Source: Vibrio sp. ED004
GTDB lineage: Bacteria; Pseudomonadota; Gammaproteobacteria; Enterobacterales; Vibrionaceae
Assembly: GCF_023206395.1 (NCBI RefSeq)
Contig: NZ_CP066150.1
Coordinates: 1,736,001-1,800,000, forward strand
DNA: 64,000 nucleotides
Reading direction: 5' to 3'
Part shown: positions 54,287-62,333 of the stretch, one piece after another
Position numbering within the stretch: the first letter of the stretch is position 1
How the letters are laid out: each line of letters opens with the position of its first letter
Program-made: the position numbers and the translations under genes
The notes under the pieces: model-generated
Database searches by the model: none
Told to the model about the DNA's origin: nothing
Seen by the model: only the letters and a program-made list of their open reading frames with translations

Positions 54287-55510
54287 CTACGATAAACACG
54301 ATTGAGTTCGAGCGAGATGAAGCCTTGATACAGTGACTATCGAGATAAAACCAACAACTGCACTACCAAAGATACTCCACAGCACCCATTGATAACCGCC
54401 TATTTGCCAAATAATCGCGCCAAAGTATGGCGACAATGCAAACGCCAACAAATAAGGTACCGCCATTGCACCCGCTAAAGAGCCAAAGTTAACTTCCCCC
54501 ATCACCTCACGAGTCGTCAGTGGTTTCACAATGCTCATCACACCATAAGCGGAACCTTGTAAGAGTACAAAACCGAACACTAGATACAGAACATTCTCAG
54601 ACAGAATCAAACACAAGGTCGCACAACAGATGCTCAGAAAGCACGCGACAGTGATTCGCATGATCGACCAGTGTTTATCAACCAACAACCACATCACACG
54701 CCCAGCCACCTGCATAGGCCCTATCAAAGAGATCACCAATATCGCTAAGTCATCAGGGACATTACGCTCATCCAACAATGGCAACAGGTGGTTTAACACC
54801 ACACCATGATTTAATGCGAGCATCGAGAAACCAAAAGCAAGTAACCAGAACATTGGATTAGACAGGTAAGAGGCAGAGCTTGAGTGAGTAGTTGAAGATC
54901 CAGATATTTTGGGAGGCAATTTTGAGTCAACCTCACTGTTAAATGACACATGAAGCCGAGCAAGCGATTTAGTATTGATGAACAGTGACGGAGCGGCGAC
55001 GAACAAAACAACTACGGCAAAAACCTGCAATGTAACCACCGGGCCGTAGTGCTGAGCGAAGTAGTGAACCGTTGGAAAGCTGAGAGTACTCGCAAAGCCT
55101 GCCACTAAGGTGATCATAGTGATCGCACGTTTGGCTTTCGTTCTCAAATTGCGGATCAGAAAGGCAAAGCAAGGCTCATAAAGGCAACCTGCCATTGCTA
55201 TTCCCATCAATCCCCAGATCACATAAAACCAAGCCAGTTGTTCTACCAAACTGACTAGAAACAACAGCACGCCACCAATAACCGCCGAAACCGTCATCAT
55301 CAATGCGCCATAACCCTTGTCAATCAGGCGCCCCGCAGGTAAAGCCGCAATGGCAGACACGCCCACAGCCAATGTCAGCCCAAGCATAAATTCAGAACGA
55401 CTCCAGTCGTGCACTTCCTCCCAATGCAGAAGCATCGCCGGAAAAACGTAATAGAGACAACACCAGAGCAATGTCTGGCCGAGGGCTAAACCCCAAACCG
55501 CTTTGTTCAT
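54287..55510 (-). CDS. MFS transporter (monocarboxylate/oxalate-like group)
   Basis: A 407-residue inner-membrane protein with twelve hydrophobic helices. WSRSEFMLGLTLAVGVSAIAALPAGRLIDKGYGALM contains an MFS motif-A-like loop and the W-S-R-xE pattern of the MCT/OFA-like branch. GSAYGVMSIVKPLTTREVMGEVNFGSLAGAMAVPYLLAFALSPYFGAIIW matches the C-terminal half of such proteins. The substrate is unknown. The gene ends near the phn promoter region and starts divergent from the following regulator. Confidence 0.82.
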   Translation of the reverse strand: MNKAVWGLALGQTLLWCCLYYVFPAMLLHWEEVHDWSRSEFMLGLTLAVGVSAIAALPAGRLIDKGYGALMMTVSAVIGGVLLFLVSLVEQLAWFYVIWGLMGIAMAGCLYEPCFAFLIRNLRTKAKRAITMITLVAGFASTLSFPTVHYFAQHYGPVVTLQVFAVVVLFVAAPSLFINTKSLARLHVSFNSEVDSKLPPKISGSSTTHSSSASYLSNPMFWLLAFGFSMLALNHGVVLNHLLPLLDERNVPDDLAILVISLIGPMQVAGRVMWLLVDKHWSIMRITVACFLSICCATLCLILSENVLYLVFGFVLLQGSAYGVMSIVKPLTTREVMGEVNFGSLAGAMAVPYLLAFALSPYFGAIIWQIGGYQWVLWSIFGSAVVGFISIVTVSRLHLARTQSCLS

Positions 55511-55917
55511 AAATCCACACTTCTAGAAAATTCGAATAATTTAAATACAGTTATAGTAAAAGACAGCATCACCTGCTCACCCTATCGCTCAAAAGTGACA
55601 ATCTAAAGAAAACCAGATGAATAGTTTGCAAAGCGTGTTTTAGCTGAATGTAGAACTTGTCCTAGATCATCAAAACATTCAATAACGCAACCTTTGATTT
55701 TAAATATGTAAACTTTGATAGGGTTTAAGAAATTAAACCTATTTTGACTATCTTTGGTGATCTTGTTCAAATTTCACTCGTGATTTAGATCTAAAATTCC
55801 ATTTTCGTTGATGTTTTGAACGCTTTTTGTCGGTTTACAGAAGTTTACTGCATCTTGCCGAAATACCACCAAAGGAGTAGTTTTCAGTCATTGAGTTCAA
55901 AAATGTAAACCGAAATC
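55511..55917. promoter_or_regulatory. Divergent regulatory region with repeated GTAAAC motifs
   Basis: No gene is seen in these 407 bases. Within the last 210 bases there are several copies of GTAAAC or its complement: 55708-55713, an inverted pair GGTTTAA/TTAAACC at 55722-55739, GGTTTAC at 55832, GTTTAC at 55843, and GTAAACC at 55905-55911, just before the regulator start. This clustering looks like an operator array. Confidence 0.5.
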
Positions 55918-56583
55918 ATGAATGTAAAACAAGTTCGATTCACCGATGAAGACAGAGAATGTTTAAGCAATTACTTCCGCTTAGCGGACACAATTGCTGA
56001 CTTGATTGGCCCTTACTGTGAGGTGGTCATTCACTCCTTTGAAAGCTTAGAAAACTCTGTTGTGAAGATCGTCAATGGTCACCACACGGGGCGTGAAATT
56101 GGTTCACCGATCACCGATTTAGGTTTACGCATGTGGAGTGCATTCGAGAAGACTGGCGAAGTTTCTCCAAAAAGCTACTTCACCAATGCAGCAGACGGAT
56201 CCCTACTATAATCGACTACCTGCGTATTGGCTGGTCCACAACAAAAGCCGATCGGCATGCTGTGTATCAACATGAACTTATCTTTCCCATTTCCAGAAAT
56301 CGTCAAAACGCTGATGCCGCAGTGCAATGTGCCGCAAGCCATTGTCAGCGAGACATTCAGCAACAATGCAAACGACGTGATTCAACAAGCATTGAGTTCA
56401 GCCATTAACGAGGTTGACCAAGACGAGTCGGTTTCTTCCAAAGGTCGCAATAAAGCCATCATCCGTTGCTTATTTGATAACGGAGTATTTGAGCTAAAAG
56501 AGACGACTACACAAGTATCAGAGCAACTTGGGATCAGCCGTCAGGCGGTTTACAAGTTTATCCGTGAATTTAAATCAGAATAA
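55918..56583 (+). pseudogene. YheO-like PAS/HTH regulator, interrupted by an in-frame TAA
   Basis: Read through one stop codon, this is a 221-residue regulator of the YheO type. The N-terminal PAS-like part has LADTIADLIGPYCEVVIHSFESLENSVVKIVNGHHTGREIGSPITD and, after the stop, PIGMLCINMNL. The C-terminal helix-turn-helix is TTTQVSEQLGISRQAVYKFIREF. The TAA at 56209-56211 is in the same frame in both halves (ADGSLL, stop, STTCVLAGPQ), so one base change from CAA or AAA would explain it. A downstream ATG at 56263 or a GTG/TTG might restart the C-terminal part. Confidence 0.8.
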
Positions 56584-56607
56584 AACCAATAATTTAGGAG
56601 TTACATC

Positions 56608-56991
56608 GTGAAACAAATCATTGCCACTGAACAAGCACCTGCAGCTATCGGCCCTTACTCACAAGGTACGTCTTACGGCGACATGGTTTATACATCAGGC
56701 CAATTACCTCTCGTTCCAGAAACCATGCAGTTTGTTGAGGGCGGCATCAAAGAGCAGGCTCGTCAGTCTCTAGAAAACTTAAAAGCGGTATTAGAAGCGA
56801 GTAATGCGGGACTGGACACTGTGCTTAAGACAACCTGTTTCCTATCAGACATGGAGAACTTCGTAGCCTTTAACGAAGTGTACACAGAAGTGTTTGGTAC
56901 AGAGAACGCACCCGCTCGTTCTTGTGTTGAAGCAGCAAGATTACCAAAAGACGCATTGGTTGAAGTTGAAGCCATCGCATACAAAAAATAA
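56608..56991 (+). CDS. ridA: RidA-family enamine/imine deaminase
   Basis: A 127-residue RidA protein. It hydrolyses reactive enamines and imines such as 2-aminoacrylate from cysteine or serine dehydration. IGPYSQGTSYGDMVYTSGQLPL, the NAPARSCVEAARLPKDALVEVEAIA motif with the key Arg and the closing Glu are all present. It follows the interrupted regulator by 24 bases with a TTAGGAG ribosome site, and precedes a cystine-type symporter. Confidence 0.93.
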   Translation: MKQIIATEQAPAAIGPYSQGTSYGDMVYTSGQLPLVPETMQFVEGGIKEQARQSLENLKAVLEASNAGLDTVLKTTCFLSDMENFVAFNEVYTEVFGTENAPARSCVEAARLPKDALVEVEAIAYKK

Positions 56992-57028
56992 CCGACTTAG
57001 TTATTAATGGGTATCATAGGAGATTCTC

Positions 57029-58435
57029 ATGAGCGTTTCATTTATTGGATTAAGCATACTGTTCTTTGGGTTCTACGCACTGCTGTCGAGCTTCAAAAAG
57101 CAAAAGAAAAGTTTTAACTTCCGCGTACTGAGTGCGCTTGCTGCTGGCTTACTGTTCGGTGGCGCGATTCAACTTGTTTTCGGTGTCGGTAACGTTGCGA
57201 CATCTGGCTTCGCTGAACTGATTTCTGTGTTCGGTAAAGGCTACATCAAACTTCTACAAATGATCGTTATCCCGCTCGTATTCGTGGCTATGATCTCTTC
57301 GATCATGAACGTTGAAGGCGGCGGCGCGTTATCTCGTATCGCACCGAAAATCATCGGTATTCTACTTTTCACTTGTGCAATCTCAGCGGCTGTTGGTATC
57401 GCAAGTATTTACCTATTTGGTATCGATGCGAACGCTCTAGTAAGCACAATCGGCACAAACAGTGCAATTGAAGCTCGCGGTGATTCACTGGTAGCAACAC
57501 AAGATGCAATGGCGAGCAGCGGCCTATCTGGTATGGCTCTGTCTATCATTCCAACCAACATATTCGACATGCTAACAGGCTCTCAACGTACTTCTACACT
57601 ATCAACTGTACTGTTCGGTATGTTCCTTGGCTACTGTATCCTTCAAGTTAAGAATCGTAAGCCTGAGAAAGTGCAAAACTTCGTTGATTTCATCAACTCT
57701 GCAAAAGAAGTGGTGCTTTCAATGGTACGTGAAATTCTGAAGCTAACGCCTTACGGTGTATTCGCTCTGATGACCACGTTCATGATGACGAATGACCTAT
57801 TCGCACTGGCTGAAATGGGCCGCTTCCTTCTAGCAAGCTACGTAGCAATCGGCGTGATGTTCGGCATCCACTTCGTGATGGTGTCAATGTTTGGCCTGTC
57901 TCCTGCTAAGTTCATGAAGAAAATCTGGCCAGTATTGGTATTCGGTTTCGGTTCTCGCTCAAGCATGGCAGCTATTCCACTAAACGTTGAAACACAAACT
58001 CAACGCCTAGGTGTCGACGAAGAAACAGCAAACATGTCAGCGACATTCGGTACCAGTATCGGTCAGAACGGTTGTGCGGGTATCTACCCTGCCATGCTAG
58101 CTATCATGGCGGCACAAGTGATGGGCATGCCAGTTGACCTAGGCTTCATCCTACAACTGATTGCAGTTATCGCGATTGCTTCATTCGGTATCGCGGGGGT
58201 TGGTGGCGGTGCAACGTTCGCAGCAGTAGCAGTACTGACCATCATGGGCCTAGACATCACAGTAGTAGCGATTCTGGTGTCTATCGAAGCTCTGATTGAC
58301 ATGGCTCGTACAGCGCTAAACATCTCAGGCTCTATGTTGTCTGGTGTTCTAACGGCTAAGAAAAACGGCTCGTTAAACACAGAACAATACGACGCTGACG
58401 TTACAGCGACAGTATCAAAAGAAGCAGCAGTATAA
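57029..58435 (+). CDS. TcyP-like L-cystine / dicarboxylate-amino-acid:cation symporter
   Basis: A 468-residue inner-membrane protein of the SDF (DAACS) family. GKGYIKLLQMIVIPLVFVAMISSIMNVEGGGALSRIAPK is the family's first motif, FGSRSSMAAIPLNVETQTQRLGVDEETANMSATFGTSIGQNGCAGIYPAMLAIM the serine-rich loop and substrate site. The serine-loop wording is the one I associate with cystine transporters (TcyP/YhcL) rather than GltP. With RidA and a CoA-disulfide-reductase-like enzyme beside it, sulfur amino acid uptake is the likely role. An AGGAGATTCTC site precedes the ATG. Confidence 0.85.
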   Translation: MSVSFIGLSILFFGFYALLSSFKKQKKSFNFRVLSALAAGLLFGGAIQLVFGVGNVATSGFAELISVFGKGYIKLLQMIVIPLVFVAMISSIMNVEGGGALSRIAPKIIGILLFTCAISAAVGIASIYLFGIDANALVSTIGTNSAIEARGDSLVATQDAMASSGLSGMALSIIPTNIFDMLTGSQRTSTLSTVLFGMFLGYCILQVKNRKPEKVQNFVDFINSAKEVVLSMVREILKLTPYGVFALMTTFMMTNDLFALAEMGRFLLASYVAIGVMFGIHFVMVSMFGLSPAKFMKKIWPVLVFGFGSRSSMAAIPLNVETQTQRLGVDEETANMSATFGTSIGQNGCAGIYPAMLAIMAAQVMGMPVDLGFILQLIAVIAIASFGIAGVGGGATFAAVAVLTIMGLDITVVAILVSIEALIDMARTALNISGSMLSGVLTAKKNGSLNTEQYDADVTATVSKEAAV

Positions 58436-58450
58436 TTCTCAAACTTAATT

Positions 58451-58485
58451 AAGAGCACTCCACGTGGGTGCTCTTCTGTTTTTCC
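58451..58485 (+). terminator. Hairpin between the symporter and the reductase gene
   Basis: AAGAGCAC pairs with GTGCTCTT across nine bases, followed by CTGTTTTTCC. It may partly end transcription before the reductase gene. Confidence 0.7.
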
Positions 58486-58512
58486 TGAGTTCAGGTTATT
58501 TAGGTAGTAAAT

Positions 58513-59835
58513 ATGAAAGTTGTTGTTATAGGCGGCAGTGCCGCGGGTATGAGTTTCGCAGCAAAATACAAACGTAATCAGCCATCAGACGAAGTCGTCG
58601 TTCTAGATAAGCGTAGTTACATCTCTTTTGGAGCATGTGGTTTACCCTATTTCGCAGGTGGAATGTTTGATGACACAGAACGAATGATCTCTCGAACACC
58701 AGTTCAAGCTATTAAGTCAGGCTTAGATGTACGTGTAGAAACCGAAATGGTGTCGTTCGACCGCACTGAAAAACAAATTACGGTACGTCACCAAAATGAA
58801 GAAAGCGTCATCGATTACGATATGTTGGTCATTGCAACAGGTGCGCGGCCAATCGTTCCATCATTCGGTGAATTCAATCCAGAACACGTATACACACTAA
58901 CCAGCATGGAAGACGGCTTGGCGGTTAAAGAAGCGCTAAAGGATAGTAACAAGAAGCGTGTGTGTGTTATTGGAGCAGGCTTTATCGGTCTGGAAGTCTT
59001 CGACGCTGCACACGGCTTAGACAAACACGTGACGATCATCGAACGTGAACAGCACATCATGAGCCGTCAGTTCAGCCCAGAGATCATTGAAGTCGTTGAA
59101 GGTGCGATTCGAGAATCCGGTGCTGACCTTAAAACCGGTTGTAGCGTGTCTGCTATTCGCGATGCGGAGCTAGGTGGTTACATCGTTGAAACTGATAACG
59201 GAAACGTAGAAGCCGATGTCGTGATCCTGTCACTCGGTTTCAAACCAAATACCGAAGCATTCGAACTGCCAAAAACCGCAAACGGCGCTTTGCTGGTAAA
59301 TGAATATGGTGCTACTGAAGATGCTTATATCCATGCTGTCGGCGACTGTGCTGTTGTCCATCATATGGCACTAGATAAGCCTGTTTATGTTCCTCTAGCA
59401 ACCACAGCCAACAAACAGGCGCGTATGATGGCGGATAAGCTAGCAGGTAAAGATGTCTACATGTCAGGCTTCTTAGGTTCATCTTGTTTGAAAGTGCTCG
59501 ACTACGAACTAGCCTGCACTGGCGTGAATGAACTACTGGCGAAAGAACACAACTTAGATGTGAAAGTATCAACCATTTCAGATAAGAACCAAACCGATTA
59601 CTACCCAGGCCAAGAAGACATCAAAGTTAAACTGGTTTATAACCCAGAGACTAACGTTCTACTTGGTGGCGAAATCGTAGGCAAGAAAGGAGCTGTAGGT
59701 CGTATTAACGCACTAGCCGTTGCCATCACTGCAAAGATGACCACCCAACAACTTGGTTACATGGACTTCTGTTACGCACCACCATTCTCCCGCACATGGG
59801 ATGCACTTAACGTGGCAGGTAACGTAGCCAAATAG
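58513..59835 (+). CDS. CoA-disulfide reductase/NADH peroxidase-like FAD oxidoreductase
   Basis: A 440-residue flavoprotein disulfide reductase. The N-terminal FAD site is VVVIGGSAAGMSFAAKYKR, and the single redox cysteine is Cys42 in SYISFGACGLPYFAGG, as in CoA-disulfide reductases and NADH peroxidases. The NAD site is VCVIGAGFIGLEVFDAAHGL. YIHAVGDCAVVHH closes the FAD site. The C-terminal dimer domain ends in YAPPFSRTWDALNVAGNVAK. Linked to RidA and a cystine-type symporter, it may reduce disulfides taken up with cystine. Confidence 0.87.
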   Translation: MKVVVIGGSAAGMSFAAKYKRNQPSDEVVVLDKRSYISFGACGLPYFAGGMFDDTERMISRTPVQAIKSGLDVRVETEMVSFDRTEKQITVRHQNEESVIDYDMLVIATGARPIVPSFGEFNPEHVYTLTSMEDGLAVKEALKDSNKKRVCVIGAGFIGLEVFDAAHGLDKHVTIIEREQHIMSRQFSPEIIEVVEGAIRESGADLKTGCSVSAIRDAELGGYIVETDNGNVEADVVILSLGFKPNTEAFELPKTANGALLVNEYGATEDAYIHAVGDCAVVHHMALDKPVYVPLATTANKQARMMADKLAGKDVYMSGFLGSSCLKVLDYELACTGVNELLAKEHNLDVKVSTISDKNQTDYYPGQEDIKVKLVYNPETNVLLGGEIVGKKGAVGRINALAVAITAKMTTQQLGYMDFCYAPPFSRTWDALNVAGNVAK

Positions 59836-59875
59836 GCCTTACTAGTCGCAAAGACATACAACTAAAACATCAAAG

Positions 59876-59899
59876 CAGAGCCTGAGCGCTCTGTTTTTT
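59876..59899 (+). terminator. Intrinsic terminator after the reductase gene
   Basis: CAGAGC pairs with GCTCTG across six bases, followed directly by six T residues. Confidence 0.8.
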
Positions 59900-59983
59900 A
59901 ATACCTAAGCTCTACATAACCTAAAGCAGAATTAGATAACGACGTATCTAAAAGTATTTGGGCTTTCTTTTGTCAAATTCAAG

Positions 59984-60018
59984 ACGAAAAAAAGCCCGCT
60001 GATTTCTCAGCGGGCTTT
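59984..60018 (-). terminator. Strong terminator of the tRNA-like fragment
   Basis: AAAGCCCGCTGA pairs with TCAGCGGGCTTT across four bases. On the minus strand the stem is followed by a run of T (TTTTTTTTCGTC), and the tRNA 3' end lies seven bases before it. Confidence 0.88.
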
Positions 60019-60025
60019 CTAATGG

Positions 60026-60060
60026 TGGTGGAGGGATAGGGATTTGAACCCTAGAAACTC
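60026..60060 (-). other. tRNA 3'-end fragment (probable attachment site)
   Basis: On the minus strand the sequence gives a perfect T arm (TAGGG, loop TTCAAAT, CCCTA; 60037-60053), a seven-base acceptor 3' strand TCCCTCC, the discriminator A and CCA. The bases beyond 60060 do not continue a tRNA: no anticodon arm, D arm or GGAGGGA 5' strand is found. The intact 3' end plus its terminator with a missing 5' part is typical of the distal att copy left by integration into a tRNA gene. A serine tRNA is likely but not certain. Confidence 0.65.
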
Positions 60061-60346
60061 CGACATTCATTCATTAAATAACCTGATATCAATAACTTAA
60101 TCATAATGCAGACTAAATTTGCTAATGATTGACTTACCAAATTGACTATAGTTTGTTATTCGTAAATCCGTCAAGTAACGCTTCTAAAATATCCTATATT
60201 CGTTCACTTTAGACTAAAAATCACTCCCGCTCACAGGCCGCGTTTACACTAAATCACCTATAGTTGAAACTTGGGCAAACAGGCGCTTACTAGCAGGGTA
60301 GCTGTCACTGTTAGAATTTAACCAGTTTGGGCGATGAAGAGTAGTT
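60061..60346. other. Non-coding, AT-rich junction region
   Basis: About 290 bases between the tRNA fragment and the first IS remnant. No start-and-stop bounded gene is convincing. It may include the outer end of the IS3-type remnant near 60270-60340. Confidence 0.4.
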
Positions 60347-61296
60347 GTGTCTCGTATCTCAGTAGAAAGAAAAGAAGCGATATTGAAGAAGCTATTGCCT
60401 CCCTATTCGATGTCAGTTAAATAAGTGTCGGAAGAGGAAGGAATTAGCACTGCGACCCTGTATCATTGGCGGCAGTAACTCAGACGTTCAGGAGCCGCTG
60501 TGCCAGATAGCAACACTTCATCAGAGCAGTGGTCTGCTCAAACTAAACTTGCCATTGTAGCTGAAACCGATTCAATGACAGAAAGTGAACTCAGCCAATA
60601 TTGTCGTGAAAAGGTCTTTTTCCAGAACAAATCCAAAGCTGGCGCAGCGAATGTATGCAAGGGTTTAAGTCGAGTAAAGAGCAGGAAGCCGAGAGCCATT
60701 TACGGGGAAGAGCCAGAGGGCGACTAACCTCAACCGATGAAAGGCAGACCCTAGTGACTCTTATCCTTGAAGCGAAGCAATACGGATGTCGTTTAGAGCC
60801 AGCTGACATGAAGTTCAAATAGACTGAGAACGTACCGTCGCTGGTATCAGCAAGGTGAAGTTCAAACTCACAAAAGGCCAATATGCATCAGACCTGAGCC
60901 TGCTAACAAGCTGTCGCCGGAAGAGCGTGATGCGATTATAGAGGTGAGTATATCGCCTTTGAGTCGAGCAAATATCGAATACTGAGTACGCAGGGGCAAC
61001 TCCACAAACGAGGTCGTCAGCGGAGCAGACAGAAGCAAGCGAAGCCAACAAGTTAGACAGCGACGGACTCGAACCAAGTCTAGACGTGGGATATCACTTA
61101 CTTACCTTCAAGGGTTCGAGGCAACACTATTACCTATATGTCATTGAGGACATCTACAGCCGAAAAATTGTTGGTTATGAAGTGTATGAGCATGAATGCG
61201 GTGAGTTGGCGTCACAACTTCTGCAACGAACGTTGATGCGAGAGCAATGCTTCAATCAAGCGCTGGTTTTTCACTCAGACCATGGTGCACCGATGA
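60347..61296 (+). pseudogene. Decayed IS3-family transposase remnant
   Basis: From a GTG at 60347 the frame reads VSRISVERKEAILKKLLPPYSMSVK, a stop at 60422-60424, then VSEEEGISTATLYHWRQ, a stop at 60476-60478, then PDSNTSSEQWSAQTKLAIVAETDSMTESELSQYC and a frame change. Further on, HYYLYVIEDIYSRKIVGYEVYEHECGELASQL and ALVFHSDHGAPM are from the rve integrase core. Stops and lost pieces show true decay. The rest of the integrase is missing, cut by the IS5-type copy that starts at 61297. Confidence 0.8.
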
Positions 61297-62210
61297 GGCC
61301 TTGTTGCGTAATTCAATGGAACTAAAACAAGAGCCTACGATCAGATGAGCTACGTCCACTCTCTCTTAGCCCTATGCCTAAACCTCGTTACAAAACAACC
61401 AACTGGAAGCAATACAACCAATCACTCATTAACCGTGGCTCTCTGACTTTTGGGATTGATGAAGAGGCAATAAGCGGGTGGGCGCAAAGCAAACAGAATA
61501 AGCGCGGGAGGCCACGGCGGTTCAGTGATTTAGCTATCACGACAGCACTCATGGTGAAACGGATTTCTCTATGCCACTGAGAGCGCTGCAAGGATTTATC
61601 GACTCGATATTTAGGTTAGTCCATGTACCGTTAAGTTGACCGCATTACACCTGCATCAGTCGTAGAGCCAAGCAAGTTGAGGTCTCATTTAAGACTAAAA
61701 CGAGAGGGGCGATACAGTACCTAGCCATTGATTCTACTGGCCTTAAAGTTTATGGCGAAGGTGAATGGAAAGTCAAAAAGCACGGGACAGATGTCAAGCG
61801 TAGAGTCTGGCGAAAACTTCATATTGCCGTCGATACAAGCACTTATGAGATCATTGCCGCCGAGCTTAGTTTGTCAACGGTTACAGATAGAGAAGTCTTC
61901 CTGAACTTACTGAAACAAACACGCCGAAGTATCTTTGAGGTGTCTGGTGATGGCGCTTACAACACGGGAGCGTGGTCACCCTCGAAATCTCGCCGTGGGT
62001 TGCCAGAAATTATACGGCTCAAAGAAGTATTGGAAAGAGCGATATGGATACAACAGACGTTCACTCTCAGAACCGGCGATGTATCAAGTTAAACAGTTGC
62101 TAGGAGGAATATTGAGCTTAAGAAATTACAATGCAAAGGTGGGTGAAACTTACGCGATGATAAAAGCGTTGGACAAGCTTACTGGGTTAGGCGCACCATT
62201 AACTTTATAG
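61297..62210 (+). mobile_element. Truncated, decayed IS5-family (IS903-like) insertion
   Basis: The left end GGCCTTGTTGCGTAATTCA resembles the inverted ends of IS903-type IS5 members and begins inside the IS3 remnant right after its GAPM-coding triplets. A transposase remnant fills the rest. I find no matching right-hand inverted repeat before 62330, so the right end seems lost. Confidence 0.7.
61374..62210 (+). pseudogene. IS5-family transposase remnant
   Basis: The first part reads MPKPRYKTTNWKQYNQSLINRGSLTFGIDEEAISGW and continues to RPRRFSDLAITTALMVKR, then loses frame at a short T run near 61563. Later parts include YLAIDSTGLKVYGEGEWKVKKHG (first Asp), a TGA in place of a codon near 61637, VSGDGAYNT (second Asp region) and, after loss of about 25 codons, RGHPRNLAVGCQKLYGSKKYWKERYGYNRRSLSE (Glu region). 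The set of changes is real decay and not a single error. Confidence 0.8.
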
Positions 62211-62333
62211 GATGAGTCTATTCTGATTAACTACGCTCTATCTGGGCCAGCAGAAATCTAGCCCAGATTCAAGATGACAAGTACCTAATTAAAAAGCGTA
62301 GCTATCAATTCAGAACAGGATTAGCACAAATTA

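Noticed and set aside
60026..60110. Complete tRNA gene on the minus strand
   Set aside because: Only the T arm and acceptor 3' strand are present; no anticodon arm, D arm or 5' acceptor strand can be built from the bases above 60060.
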